Of a stretch of DNA of 64,000 bases, positions 1 to 8,585 are shown piece by piece. The position numbers and the translations under genes are program-made. The notes beneath the pieces are model-generated. The model had not been told where the DNA came from. It saw only the letters and a program-made list of their open reading frames with translations, and did no database searches. The stretch comes from Novosphingobium colocasiae (GTDB lineage Bacteria > Pseudomonadota > Alphaproteobacteria > Sphingomonadales > Sphingomonadaceae): the NCBI RefSeq assembly GCF_014652555.1, contig NZ_BMZA01000004.1:117643-181642 (forward strand), written 5' to 3'. Each line of letters starts with the position of its first letter. Within the stretch, counting starts at the first letter, position 1.

Positions 1-566
1 AGATAGGTTTCGCCATCCCCATAGCCCACCACCAGCGGCGAGCCGAGGCGCGCGCCGATCAGCATGTCGGGGTGCCGACGAAAGGCGATCGCCAGCGCAA
101 ACGCGCCGCGCAACTGCGGCAGCACGACCTTGACCGCATCCTGCGGCGACAGGCCCGCTTCGACCTGCTCGGAAACCATGTGAGCGACCACTTCTGTATC
201 GGTCTGGCTCTCGAAATGGCGGCCGCGCGCTTCAAGCCCTTCGCGCAGCGGCTTGAAATTCTCGATGATGCCGTTGTGGACCAATGCCAGTTCGGCGGTG
301 GCGTGGGGATGGGCGTTGGCGGCGGTCGGTGCGCCGTGCGTGGCCCAGCGGGTGTGGGCGATCCCGGTGAGGCCCGGTGCCGGATCGACCGCCAAGGCCT
401 TGACGAGATTGAGCAGTTTGCCTTCGGCGCGGCGGCGGATCAACTGGCCGTTTTCGACCGTGCAGACCCCGGCGCTGTCATAACCGCGATACTCCATCCG
501 GCGCAGGCCATCGACCAGCCGGTCCGCCACGTCTTCCTTGCCGACAATTCCGATGATGCCACACAT
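1..566 (-). CDS. glmS: Glutamine--fructose-6-phosphate aminotransferase, N-terminal part (cut by window edge)
   Basis: GlmS makes glucosamine-6-phosphate from fructose-6-phosphate and glutamine, the first step to UDP-GlcNAc for peptidoglycan and lipopolysaccharide. The frame opens with Met-Cys-Gly-Ile-Ile-Gly, the class II glutamine amidotransferase start in which Cys2 becomes the N-terminal nucleophile, followed by a YRGYDSAG motif typical of GlmS. About 188 codons are present; the rest of the glutaminase domain and both SIS domains lie outside the window. It is the last gene of a same-strand run with glmU, the other UDP-GlcNAc enzyme gene, separated from it by vapBC and a TIGR00266 gene. 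Confidence 0.95.
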   Translation of the reverse strand, partial: MCGIIGIVGKEDVADRLVDGLRRMEYRGYDSAGVCTVENGQLIRRRAEGKLLNLVKALAVDPAPGLTGIAHTRWATHGAPTAANAHPHATAELALVHNGIIENFKPLREGLEARGRHFESQTDTEVVAHMVSEQVEAGLSPQDAVKVVLPQLRGAFALAIAFRRHPDMLIGARLGSPLVVGYGDGETY

Positions 567-584
567 GCAGGCGGGTACTTTCGT

Positions 585-950
585 TCAGATGGAGTAGGGC
601 ACGCGGATGCCCGGCATGTTAGCCGGGAAATCCTTGGTATTTCGTGTAACCAGGATGGCTCCGTTGACCTGCGCGGTTGCCAGGATCAGGGCGTCCAGCA
701 GTTTCATGCGCGAGCGGTGACGGATGTCTGCGGCGGTCTGGGCAATCCGCGCATCGATCTCCACCACTTCGAACGGGGCGATCAGATCGCGCACCAGATC
801 GCGGGTTTCCAGCGGCTCGCCCGCAAGAACTTCGGTCCACGCGATCCGGCTGATGCGATGGCGCTGGTAGCGACCCAGTTCGGCACGCGCCATCGGTTTG
901 CGGTTCAGCCAGTCGATGATGATGTTCGTGTCGAAAAAGGGGTCGGACAC
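585..950 (-). CDS. vapC: VapC-type PIN-domain ribonuclease toxin
   Basis: 121-residue PIN-domain protein, likely the toxin of a type II toxin-antitoxin pair that cleaves RNA when unmasked. The acidic residues expected for a Mg-binding PIN active site are visible: Asp7 (in FFDTN), Glu40 (WTEVL), Asp86 (LLDALILA) and Asp107 (TRNTKDF). The start codon is GTG, three bases after the antitoxin stop, so the two genes are co-transcribed with the antitoxin first, as in most vapBC loci. The RNA target cannot be told from sequence. It sits between glmS and a TIGR00266 gene and appears intact. Confidence 0.88.
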   Translation of the reverse strand: MSDPFFDTNIIIDWLNRKPMARAELGRYQRHRISRIAWTEVLAGEPLETRDLVRDLIAPFEVVEIDARIAQTAADIRHRSRMKLLDALILATAQVNGAILVTRNTKDFPANMPGIRVPYSI

Positions 951-953
951 CGA

Positions 954-1208
954 TCAAAGGTCTTCGTAAGGGGTGCGATCCTCGCGGATGGCGCGCTGGT
1001 ATTCGACGCCATCGCCGATGTCCAACCGATCAGCCCAATAGCCATACCCGCGTTCGATCCAGTCCTTGCGATCGTCAGCGGGGCTTTGCGCCTTGAAACG
1101 CGCCACCGCTTCACGGAGCACCGAGGCGCGGGATTTGCCCTGCGTCGCGGCGCGGGCGTCCAGCCACCTGATGTCCTCATCGGGAAGATCGGCCAGAATG
1201 CGGGTCAT
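954..1208 (-). CDS. vapB: VapB-type ribbon-helix-helix antitoxin
   Basis: 84-residue protein with the short N-terminal beta strand and helix pattern of CopG/ribbon-helix-helix antitoxins (ILADLPDEDIRWLDARAATQGKSR, given here only as a family pattern, then an SVLREAV helix). The C-terminal half is acidic and would bind and block the PIN toxin encoded directly downstream. The start codon overlaps a palindromic element at 1207-1224, and no ribosome binding site can fit upstream of it. Translation may therefore be leaderless or depend on read-through from the gene upstream. Autoregulation by the VapBC complex is inferred from the palindrome. Confidence 0.82.
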   Translation of the reverse strand: MTRILADLPDEDIRWLDARAATQGKSRASVLREAVARFKAQSPADDRKDWIERGYGYWADRLDIGDGVEYQRAIREDRTPYEDL

Positions 1209-1237
1209 GATATCGCGATATCATATCGTGATATCAT
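1207..1237. promoter_or_regulatory. Palindromic operator at the vapBC start
   Basis: Positions 1207-1224 form a perfect 18-bp palindrome built on two GATATC units, and a third GATATC follows at 1230-1235 within an imperfect second palindrome. It covers the antitoxin start codon. RHH antitoxins commonly repress their own operon by binding such repeats, so this is the likely VapBC operator. Binding itself is inferred. Confidence 0.65.
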
Positions 1238-1247
1238 GCGCAATCGC

Positions 1248-2078
1248 TCAATCGCCGTCGAGCAGGTTGCCAAGCCCGCCCAGGATCGATCCTTCGCCCC
1301 GGTTCTGCCCGCCGGCGGGCATCGCGGCGGCGAGCATGCGGCCGGCCAGGCGGGAGAACGGGAGCGACTGGATCCACACCTTGCCGGGCCCCCGCAGCCG
1401 GGCGAAGAACACGCCTTCGCCGCCGAAGATCATCGACTTGACCGATCCGGCGCGGATCACGTCGAATTCGATCCCCGCCGTATAGGCGGCGACGCAGCCG
1501 GTATCGACGTGCAGTTCCTCGCCCGGGCGCAGTTCGCGTTCGACCACGGTTCCGCCCATCTGGACGAACACCCAGCCATCACCGTCGAGCCGCTGCATGA
1601 TGAAGCCTTCGCCGCCAAACAGCCCGGTCATGATCCGCTGCTGGAACTGGATGCCGATCGACACCCCGCGCGCGGCGCACAGGAAGGCGTCCTTCTGGCA
1701 GATCAGGCGGCCGCCCACGCTATCGAGCTTGATCGGCAGGATCGCGCCGGGGATCGGCGCGGAAAAGGCGACGCGCGCCTTGCCGGAACCCTTGTGGGTG
1801 AAGACGGTGGTGAACAGGCTTTCGCCGGTGACCAGCCGCTTGCCGGCGCCGAGTAACTTGCCCATGAACCCGCCGCCCTGATCGCCCGACCCGTCGCCGA
1901 ACACGGTCGACATATCGACGCTGGCGTCCTTCCACACCATCGCCCCCGCTTCGGCGACGGCGCTTTCGCCGGGATCGAGTTCGATCTCGACGAACTGCAG
2001 TTCCTGGCCCTTGATCTCGAAATCGATGTCATCGGACAGGGATGCGTTGCGGGTGTGGCTCCAGGGGCTGTTGGGCAT
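1248..2078 (-). CDS. TIGR00266 family (DUF124/AIM24-like) protein
   Basis: 276-residue protein of the TIGR00266 / AIM24 beta-barrel family, whose bacterial members have no settled function. Glycine-rich strands such as the GGEGFIMQRLDGDGWVF and GEELHVDTGCVAAY stretches are typical. There is no signal peptide, so it should be cytoplasmic. Two adjacent ATG codons occur (2081 and 2078); the second is chosen because a GGAGA motif at 2084-2088 then has a normal spacing of five bases. The open frame extends further upstream but overlaps glmU. It lies downstream of glmU and upstream of vapBC on the same strand. Confidence 0.85.
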   Translation of the reverse strand: MPNSPWSHTRNASLSDDIDFEIKGQELQFVEIELDPGESAVAEAGAMVWKDASVDMSTVFGDGSGDQGGGFMGKLLGAGKRLVTGESLFTTVFTHKGSGKARVAFSAPIPGAILPIKLDSVGGRLICQKDAFLCAARGVSIGIQFQQRIMTGLFGGEGFIMQRLDGDGWVFVQMGGTVVERELRPGEELHVDTGCVAAYTAGIEFDVIRAGSVKSMIFGGEGVFFARLRGPGKVWIQSLPFSRLAGRMLAAAMPAGGQNRGEGSILGGLGNLLDGD

Positions 2079-2125
2079 CATCGTCTCCGTGTGATGGGGC
2101 AGTTTGGGCGCGCGTGGGGCGGGGC

Positions 2126-3508
2126 TTAGCCGCTTTTCTTCGCGTCGGCCTTTTTCTTCTTCATCGCGTCGTGGAAGCGGTCGGCCCAGCCGGGTTTTAC
2201 CAGTTGCTCGCCGCGGACCAGCCGCAGTTCGCCATCGGCAACGTCGCGGGTCACGGCGCTGCCGGCGGCGACGATGGCGTCCGCGCCGATGCTGACCGGG
2301 GCAACAAGGGCCGAGTTGGAGCCGATGAAGGCGCGTTCGCCGATCACCGTCCTGTGCTTGAAATAGCCGTCGTAGTTGCAAGTGATCGTGCCCGCGCCGA
2401 TGTTCGCGCCGGCGCCGACGGTGGCGTCGCCCAGGTAGGTCAGGTGGTTGGCCTTGGCCCCTTCGCCCAGCACCGCGTTCTTCATCTCCACGAAGTTGCC
2501 GATGCGCGAGCCGGCCTTGAGCACCGCGCCGGGCCGCAGCCGCGCGTAGGGGCCGATCGAGACGCCGCTTTCCAGCGTAGCTCCTTCAAGGTGCGAGAAG
2601 GCGTGGATCACGACGTTGTCCGCCACCGTGACGCCGGGGCCGAACACGACGTTCGGTTCCACCGTCACATCGCGGCCGAGCTGCGTATCCCAGGCGAAGA
2701 ACACGGTGTCCGGGGCGATCAGGGTTACCCCATCGACCATGGCCTGCCGGCGGCGGCGCGCCTGCCAGCGGCCTTCGGCTTCGGCCAGTTCGCCCCGGCT
2801 GTTGATGCCGCCCACTTCATCGGGATCGTCGGTCCTGATGACGGCGCAAGTGCGGCCGTCCAGCGTGGCGACGTTGACGATATCGACGAGGTAGTATTCG
2901 CCTTGGGCATTATCGTTAGTGACGCGGCCGAGCAGGTCGAACAGATCGGCGCTGTTGACCGCCATCAGCCCGGAATTGCACAGCCGGCAGGCGCGCTGTT
3001 CCTCGGTCGCGTCCTTGTATTCGACCATCATGGCGATGCGGCCGTCGTCATGCGCGAGGATCCGGCCATACTGGAGCGGATCGGCAGGCTCGAACCCCAG
3101 AACGACCACGGCAGGGCTGTCGGCCTCGTGCAGCCGGGCGATCATCGCGCGCATGGTCTCGGGGCGCACGAACGGCACATCGCCGTAGAGGATCAGCACG
3201 TCCCCGGCGAAACCGGCAAGCGCTCCTTGCGCCTGCTGGACGGCGTGGCCGGTGCCCAGTTGCGGCTCCTGCACGGCGATCGTGGCGCGCGCGCCGAGCG
3301 CCTGTTCGAGTTGTTCGCGCCCGTGGCCGGCGACGACCACCTGGGTGCGGGGTGCCAGCTCCTCGGCGCTGGCCAGCAGGTGATCGAGCATCGGCCGTCC
3401 GGCGATCGGGTGAAGCACCTTGTGCAGATCGCTTTTCATCCGGGTGCCCTTGCCGGCGGCAAGGACGACGATGGCAAGGGGCGCGGCGGGAGCGGAATTT
3501 TCGACCAT
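2126..3508 (-). CDS. glmU: Bifunctional UDP-N-acetylglucosamine pyrophosphorylase / glucosamine-1-phosphate N-acetyltransferase
   Basis: GlmU acetylates glucosamine-1-phosphate and then uridylylates it to UDP-GlcNAc. At 460 residues it has the family's usual length. Residues 17-26 hold the nucleotide-binding motif LAAGKGTRMKS. The N-terminal half is a GT-A-like pyrophosphorylase domain with an LYGDVPF motif. The C-terminal half is a left-handed beta helix of hexapeptide repeats ending in the acetyltransferase site (MKNAVLGEGAK, NYDGYFKHRT). It is divergent from gph with 60 bases between starts, and shares the strand with glmS. Confidence 0.97.
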   Translation of the reverse strand: MVENSAPAAPLAIVVLAAGKGTRMKSDLHKVLHPIAGRPMLDHLLASAEELAPRTQVVVAGHGREQLEQALGARATIAVQEPQLGTGHAVQQAQGALAGFAGDVLILYGDVPFVRPETMRAMIARLHEADSPAVVVLGFEPADPLQYGRILAHDDGRIAMMVEYKDATEEQRACRLCNSGLMAVNSADLFDLLGRVTNDNAQGEYYLVDIVNVATLDGRTCAVIRTDDPDEVGGINSRGELAEAEGRWQARRRRQAMVDGVTLIAPDTVFFAWDTQLGRDVTVEPNVVFGPGVTVADNVVIHAFSHLEGATLESGVSIGPYARLRPGAVLKAGSRIGNFVEMKNAVLGEGAKANHLTYLGDATVGAGANIGAGTITCNYDGYFKHRTVIGERAFIGSNSALVAPVSIGADAIVAAGSAVTRDVADGELRLVRGEQLVKPGWADRFHDAMKKKKADAKKSG

Positions 3509-3568
3509 GCCCCGTCATCTGCCAGCAAATTGTTGCGGTTTCCACACCAACACTGCACGGCATCGGGG

Positions 3569-4246
3569 ATGAACAGCTTTCCCTTCGCCATCGTCGGCTT
3601 CGATCTCGACGGTACGCTTCTCGATACCCACAAGGACCTTGCCCGCGCGGCGAACCACGCGCTTTCGCTGGAAGGCCGCCCGGCCGTTCCGGCGGCCGAA
3701 GTGCGCGATCTGATCGGCGGCGGTGCCAAGAAGATGCTGGTGCGAGCGCTGGAGGTGACCGGCGGGGCGCTTCCTCCCGACCGTTTCGAAGAGCTGCACG
3801 CCGCGCTGCTGGCCTTCTACGAGGCGAACATCTGCATCGATACCGACCTTTTTCCGGGCGGTTACGCCATGCTCGATGCGCTGGAGGCGCGCGGGGTCAA
3901 ACTGGCGGTCGTGACCAACAAGCTGGAGCGCTTTGCGCGAGCGATCTTCGACGGGCTGGGGCTGACCGACCGCTTCTACACCGTGATCGGCGGCGATACG
4001 CTGGGGCCGGGGCGGTCGAAACCACGGCCGGACCTCATCAACCTGATGCTCGAACGCGCCGGGCATGCGGGCAGGGCTGCCTATGTCGGCGATTCCATTT
4101 ACGATACGGGCGCGGCTGCGGCCGCCGGCCTGCCCTGCGTTGCGGTCAGCTTCGGCTTCCGCGACCGGCCGGCGCACGACCTGGGTGCGGCGGCGGTGAT
4201 CGACCATTTCGACGAGCTGGTGCCGGCGCTGGAGCGGCTGGGGTGA
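3569..4246 (+). CDS. gph: Phosphoglycolate phosphatase (HAD family)
   Basis: 225-residue HAD-superfamily hydrolase. Motif I is FDLDGTLLDT near the N-terminus with the two catalytic aspartates, motif II is the VVTNK segment, and motif IV is YVGDSIYDT. A helical cap follows motif I, as in Gph, which removes phosphate from 2-phosphoglycolate. The ATG at 3569 is taken because the protein then begins immediately before motif I; the longer open frame runs through glmU in another frame. HAD specificity is hard to assign by sequence, so another small phosphomonoester substrate is possible. Confidence 0.85.
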   Translation: MNSFPFAIVGFDLDGTLLDTHKDLARAANHALSLEGRPAVPAAEVRDLIGGGAKKMLVRALEVTGGALPPDRFEELHAALLAFYEANICIDTDLFPGGYAMLDALEARGVKLAVVTNKLERFARAIFDGLGLTDRFYTVIGGDTLGPGRSKPRPDLINLMLERAGHAGRAAYVGDSIYDTGAAAAAGLPCVAVSFGFRDRPAHDLGAAAVIDHFDELVPALERLG

Positions 4247-4294
4247 GAGCGTTTCGTAAAAAACATTCCGGCTTCAAAGGCGGTTAGGCCCACG

Positions 4295-4440
4295 CTTCGT
4301 CATGTTGAACTTGTTTCAGCATCCATCTTGCCGCCCGCGCCGTTCTGGGCGGGCGAGGTGCAGCCGCGTCGGAAGCGCTATCCCGACGCTGCGGCGTAAA
4401 CGGCGGGATGGACCCTGAAACGAGTTCAGAGTGACGAGGA
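4295..4440. repeat. Family A inverted-repeat doublet, copy 1
   Basis: Two arms face each other: TTGAACTTGTTTCAGCATCC (about 4306-4325 onward) and its inverted counterpart containing GGACCCTGAAACGAGTTCAG (about 4411-4430), separated by a GC-rich core. The same pair recurs at 8360-8500. It occupies the gap between the convergent ends of gph and the M16 peptidase gene. Extragenic palindromic repeats in such places often act as transcription terminators; that role is inferred. Confidence 0.75.
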
Positions 4441-4454
4441 TTTGAGAACGGTCC

Positions 4455-7322
4455 CTACTGCCCCGGCGCGGCCGCTCCGTTCGGCAGGACCAGCACCGTC
4501 ACCGCAGCGCCCGGCGCGAGCCAGCGTTTTGCCATTGCCTGCACATCGGCGGGGGTGAGCGCGGCGAGGCGGGTCTGGGCGGCGAGGTAGCGGTCTATGC
4601 GGTCGCTTTCGGTCTGCGCGCGATCGACCAGCGACAGCCAGCCGCCGTTGGTCTTGAGCGCGTTGGCCAGGCTTTCCAGCATCGGCGCGCGCGCCCGCAG
4701 CAGGACGTCGGCATCGACCGGCGCGTCGCGGAGGGCCTGGACGGTCTCGGCGATCGCCGCGCGGGTGGCGGCCATTTCTGTGCCGTCGATCGACGCGGTG
4801 ACGGTGAAGGTGCCGTAGCCCTTCCAGTCCCGCGACAGCGTGCTGGACGCTGAAGGCGAATAGGTCTTGCCCAGCTTTTCGCGCAAGGTGTCGGTCAGTT
4901 CGATCCGCATCACCCGCTCCAGCAGGCCGAGCTTGAGCGCTTCGAGCGGGTCGCTGTCGTCACGCGTCGGCCAGATGACCTGGACCAGCGCCTGATCGGC
5001 GGGGCCGTCGTGGCGGATCACGCGCAAGTTGCGCGCCGTGGTGAAGGGGCGCGGAGGTACGTCGTCATGGCTGCGGAACTGCGCCTCGCGCGCCGGCAAT
5101 GCGCCAAAGGTGGCGGCGACCATGGCGATCGCCTTGTCCTCGTCGAGATCGCCGACCATGCCGATTTCGATCGCGCCATGGGTCAGGCGATCGGTGATGT
5201 CGGCCTTGAGCCGGGCATAGCTCAGCGCCCGGTAGGTGTCGGGGTTTTGCAGGGTGAACCGCGGGTCGCCATCGCTGAGGATGCCGCCGATGTCGGCCCC
5301 CAGCGCCGAGCCGGGCGTGGCGCGCAGGCGGTTGAAGTAGGTGTTGATCGCCTGCCGGTACTGCACCTCGCCTTCGGCGCGATAGCCGGGGTCAGTGACG
5401 AGCGCGGCGAGCAGGCGCAGTTGCAGTTCCAGATCCTGCGGGGTGGTGCCCGCGCCGGCCTCGAACGTGCTGCCGGACGACGATAGCCCCAGTCCCACCG
5501 TGTGCCCGGCGAGCAGGGTGTCGAGATCATCGCGGCTGTGTTTGCCGAGGCCGCCTTCATCCAGATAGGGCACCATCTCGGTCGCGGTGGGATTGGCGCG
5601 CGTGTCCAGCATGTCGCCACCGTCGATCGCAAGGCTGACCGCGATCTGGTCCTTGGCGATATCGGTGCGTTTGAGGTTCAGCCGCACGCCGTTGGCGAAC
5701 TGCACCTCGCGAATGCCGAGCCGCGCGTCGCGGGTATCGCTCTGCACGGTGCCGGGCGTGCCGAAGCTGTCGTAAGCGAAAGTGCCGGTTGCCGCTGTGG
5801 TGCCGCCCGCGATATCCGCGCGGATTGCTGCGTTCCAGGCCTTGCGCACCGCTTCAGTGCCGCCCACCGGCGCGGTGCGCCCGCTGAAGCGCAGCAGCGG
5901 GTCCTTGAGGGTGATGGCTTCGCGGCGAAGCGCCGCCAGCACGGCGGCCGGATCGATCGTGGACGCGAAACTTTCGAAGCGTTGCAGCGCCGATTGCGGC
6001 GTGGCGGGCACCAGCCGATCATCGACCAGATCGAGCGCTGCCTGCATCAGCGCGCCATTGCTGCGCGTATCCGCCGAGGCGGCGGCGTCCATCAGCGCGC
6101 GGCGCACGTTGGCGACCGGTTCGGCCACTTCGGCATCGGTGAAGCCGCTTTTGAGGGCGGTGCGGTAGACCTGCGCGGCGGCATCCAGTCCGGGCTGCCA
6201 TTTGCCATCGACGGTATCGACGATCAGCCGGGTGGAGCGCGCGGTTTCGAACACGTCACCGGTGCCGAAGCCGGCTGCCCGGAACGGCGGCTCTGCCCGC
6301 CGCGACAGGCGCTGGAGCCGGCGGTTGACGATTTCATAGCCGATCTGGCGCAGCAGGTTCTCGCGCCGCTGGGCGACGGTATCGGGCTCGTCCAGCCACG
6401 GGCCGTTGCGCATGGCAACGATGCGTTCGGACAGCGCCGGATCGAGGTATACCCCCGTGCGGCCTTTGTCGGCGGTCTTGACCGGGCCGGCATCGGGCTG
6501 TGGCTCAAGCGGAGCGGCGCTCCAGCTTTCGAAGTGGCGGCGGATGGCAGCTTCTGCCGCATCGACATCGAAATCGCCGATGACGGCCAGCGTCACGTGG
6601 CCCGGCACATATTCGCGGCGATAGAACGCGGTCAGCCCTTCGGCGGTGGCGTTCTGGATCGACGCCGGGGTACCGATCGGCAAGCGCTGGGCATAGCGCG
6701 AGCCGGGATAGAGGAAGCTGACGGAATCGACGAAATCGCGCAGGGCAAAGCTGTTGCGATCGCGCATTTCCGAGAGGATCACGCCGCGCTCACGCCCCAC
6801 CGCTTCGGGGGAGATGGTCAGTTCGCTCGCCGTCTCGCGCATCAGCATCAGCGCGGTGTCGATCAGATCGGCATCGGCGCGGGGCAGGTCGAGCTTGTAG
6901 ACGGTGCGGTCGAAACTGGTGGAGGCGTTGGTATCGGCTCCGAAGGCCAGGCCTTTGCGTTCGAGCAGGGCCACCATCTGCCCTTCGGGCACCCGGGTGG
7001 AGCCGTTGAAGGCCATGTGTTCGAGGAAGTGGGCATAGCCCTGCTCGCCGTCGCTCTCGTCGAGCGAACCGGCGTTGACGTCCATCCGCACCAGCGCCGT
7101 GCCCTTGGGCATGGCGTTGTGGCGCAGGATCACCCGCATGCCGTTGGGCAGCCGCAGGAAGCGGTAATCCGGATCGACCGGAACGTCGCTCTTTTCGAAA
7201 GCCCAGCTCGTATCGTCAGGGCGCGGCGGCGGCGTGGATGCCACCTGCGGCGCGCAGGCGGAAAGCGTCAGCGCGGCGGCCAGCGACAGGGCGAGGGGGA
7301 AGCGGTAAGGGGAAGGGCGCAT
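4455..7322 (-). CDS. M16 family zinc metallopeptidase, lipoprotein, two-domain pitrilysin type
   Basis: 955-residue insulinase/pitrilysin-family protein. The inverted zinc motif HxxEH is seen at residues 98-102 (HFLEH). Two M16 halves follow, the second lacking an obvious zinc motif, as is usual. The start at 7322 gives a clean lipoprotein signal peptide with lipobox LSAC and acylated Cys23; 12 extra codons upstream are possible but would spoil it. The enzyme should sit in the periplasm or outer membrane and degrade short peptides. It is convergent with gph and downstream of purC on the same strand. Confidence 0.92.
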   Translation of the reverse strand: MRPSPYRFPLALSLAAALTLSACAPQVASTPPPRPDDTSWAFEKSDVPVDPDYRFLRLPNGMRVILRHNAMPKGTALVRMDVNAGSLDESDGEQGYAHFLEHMAFNGSTRVPEGQMVALLERKGLAFGADTNASTSFDRTVYKLDLPRADADLIDTALMLMRETASELTISPEAVGRERGVILSEMRDRNSFALRDFVDSVSFLYPGSRYAQRLPIGTPASIQNATAEGLTAFYRREYVPGHVTLAVIGDFDVDAAEAAIRRHFESWSAAPLEPQPDAGPVKTADKGRTGVYLDPALSERIVAMRNGPWLDEPDTVAQRRENLLRQIGYEIVNRRLQRLSRRAEPPFRAAGFGTGDVFETARSTRLIVDTVDGKWQPGLDAAAQVYRTALKSGFTDAEVAEPVANVRRALMDAAASADTRSNGALMQAALDLVDDRLVPATPQSALQRFESFASTIDPAAVLAALRREAITLKDPLLRFSGRTAPVGGTEAVRKAWNAAIRADIAGGTTAATGTFAYDSFGTPGTVQSDTRDARLGIREVQFANGVRLNLKRTDIAKDQIAVSLAIDGGDMLDTRANPTATEMVPYLDEGGLGKHSRDDLDTLLAGHTVGLGLSSSGSTFEAGAGTTPQDLELQLRLLAALVTDPGYRAEGEVQYRQAINTYFNRLRATPGSALGADIGGILSDGDPRFTLQNPDTYRALSYARLKADITDRLTHGAIEIGMVGDLDEDKAIAMVAATFGALPAREAQFRSHDDVPPRPFTTARNLRVIRHDGPADQALVQVIWPTRDDSDPLEALKLGLLERVMRIELTDTLREKLGKTYSPSASSTLSRDWKGYGTFTVTASIDGTEMAATRAAIAETVQALRDAPVDADVLLRARAPMLESLANALKTNGGWLSLVDRAQTESDRIDRYLAAQTRLAALTPADVQAMAKRWLAPGAAVTVLVLPNGAAAPGQ

Positions 7323-7379
7323 CGCCGCGCACCCTAGCCGCTCGCCCGGCGGGGGCAAGCGGCTTGCCGGCGGCAGGTC

Positions 7380-8162
7380 TTACTTGCCGCGCAGCTTGCG
7401 GTGCTTGGACAGGTCGAACACTTCGGTCGGCCCGCTTTCGTCCTGCAGCAGGCCAAGGCGGCGGGCCACTTCCTGATAGGCCTCTTCCTCGCCGCCCAGA
7501 TCGCGGCGGAAGCGGTCCTTGTCGAGCTTTTCGCCGGTGGTCATGTCCCACAGGCGGCAACCATCGGGGCTGATCTCGTCAGCCAGGATCACACGGCTGT
7601 AATCGCCGTCCCAGATGCGGCCGAATTCGAGCTTGAAATCGACGAGGCGGATGTTGATCGCCGCGAACATGCCGCACATGAAATCGTTCACGCGGATCGC
7701 CATCGACGAGATGTCCTGCATCTCCTCGTTGGTGGCCCAGCCGAAGCAGGCGATGTGTTCCTCGGCGATCATCGGATCGCCCAGCGCATCGTCCTTGTAG
7801 TAATATTCGATCAGCGTGTGGGGCAGCATCTCGCCTTCGGGGATGCCGAGGCGCTTGGAGATGGAGCCAGCGGCGACATTGCGCACCACCACTTCGATCG
7901 GGATGATCTCCACCTGCCGCACCAGCTGTTCGCGCATGTTCAGGCGGCGGATGAAGTGGTTCGGCACGCCGATGTGGTTCAGGCGCGTGAAGACGTATTC
8001 GCTGATGCGGTTGTTGATGACGCCCTTGCCCTGGATCGTGCCCTTCTTGAGCGCGTTGAAGGCGGTGGCATCGTCCTTGAAATACTGGATGATCGTGCCG
8101 GGCTCGGGCCCTTCGTAGAGGATCTTGGCCTTGCCTTCGTAAATCTGACGGCGACGGGACAT
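7380..8162 (-). CDS. purC: Phosphoribosylaminoimidazole-succinocarboxamide synthase
   Basis: PurC (SAICAR synthetase) joins CAIR and aspartate with ATP in de novo purine synthesis. The 260-residue protein begins [16 protein letters not shown], the nucleotide-binding start of the family, and carries the [11 protein letters not shown] and LVDFKLEFG signatures. The ATG at 8162 places the protein start directly before this motif; the longer frame adds an unlikely 31 residues. It is followed 57 bases later by the M16 peptidase gene. A second purine gene, purB, lies elsewhere in the window, so the pathway genes are scattered. Confidence 0.97.
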   Translation of the reverse strand: MSRRRQIYEGKAKILYEGPEPGTIIQYFKDDATAFNALKKGTIQGKGVINNRISEYVFTRLNHIGVPNHFIRRLNMREQLVRQVEIIPIEVVVRNVAAGSISKRLGIPEGEMLPHTLIEYYYKDDALGDPMIAEEHIACFGWATNEEMQDISSMAIRVNDFMCGMFAAINIRLVDFKLEFGRIWDGDYSRVILADEISPDGCRLWDMTTGEKLDKDRFRRDLGGEEEAYQEVARRLGLLQDESGPTEVFDLSKHRKLRGK

Positions 8163-8585
8163 CGGTTTCGTCCTTGGAGCAAGAGCTGGAAACGGGCTGA
8201 CCAGCGGGCAAAAAAGAGCAAGCCCCGGCACACTCGAGTCGCTTGCGCGCCTCACGCGGCCGGGGCAATTCGGGCCGCATATAATGGATAGCGCTCCAAA
8301 AGCAAACCGGGCTCATATGCCGGGCCAGGGCAATCGCACATAACGAGTTTACCTGCAGCTTCGTCATGCTGAACTCGTTTCAGCATCCATTGCGCGGTTT
8401 GCCCCACCATCGAATAGGGCTTGGTCCCTGCGTCCATCGCCTTTCAGGGTCCCGGCCCGCGGCACGATGGACCCTGAAACGAGTTCAGGGTGACGAATGC
8501 GATAAGCAATTTCATATGCGAGTGCCCTGTATGCCGGGCCGGGACATCTTGCCGCAATTGCGGTCGTCGCGCTAGGCAGGCGGGC
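8163..8585. repeat. Intergenic region holding family A doublet, copy 2
   Basis: This 423-base gap lies between the divergent genes purC and the GNAT gene. It carries one family A arm at about 8360-8390 and the inverted arm at about 8463-8500, both closely matching the copy near 4.3-4.4 kb. No convincing gene is seen. Promoters for both flanking genes must also lie here, but none stands out. Confidence 0.75.

Noticed and set aside
1..566. glmS ribozyme or riboswitch at glmS
   Set aside because: The 18 bases upstream of glmS before vapC leave no room, and this ribozyme is a Gram-positive feature.
72..1856. Long plus-strand open frame of 594 codons
   Set aside because: It is antisense to glmS, vapBC and the TIGR00266 gene, has no family features, and is the kind of open shadow expected opposite GC-rich genes.
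5502..7337. Plus-strand open frame of 611 codons
   Set aside because: Antisense to the M16 peptidase, whose motifs and signal peptide are clear; His/Gly/Arg-rich composition with no recognisable domain.
4295..8500. CRISPR array from repeats near 4.3 and 8.4 kb
   Set aside because: Only paired inverted arms, no regular direct repeats or spacers, and no cas genes.
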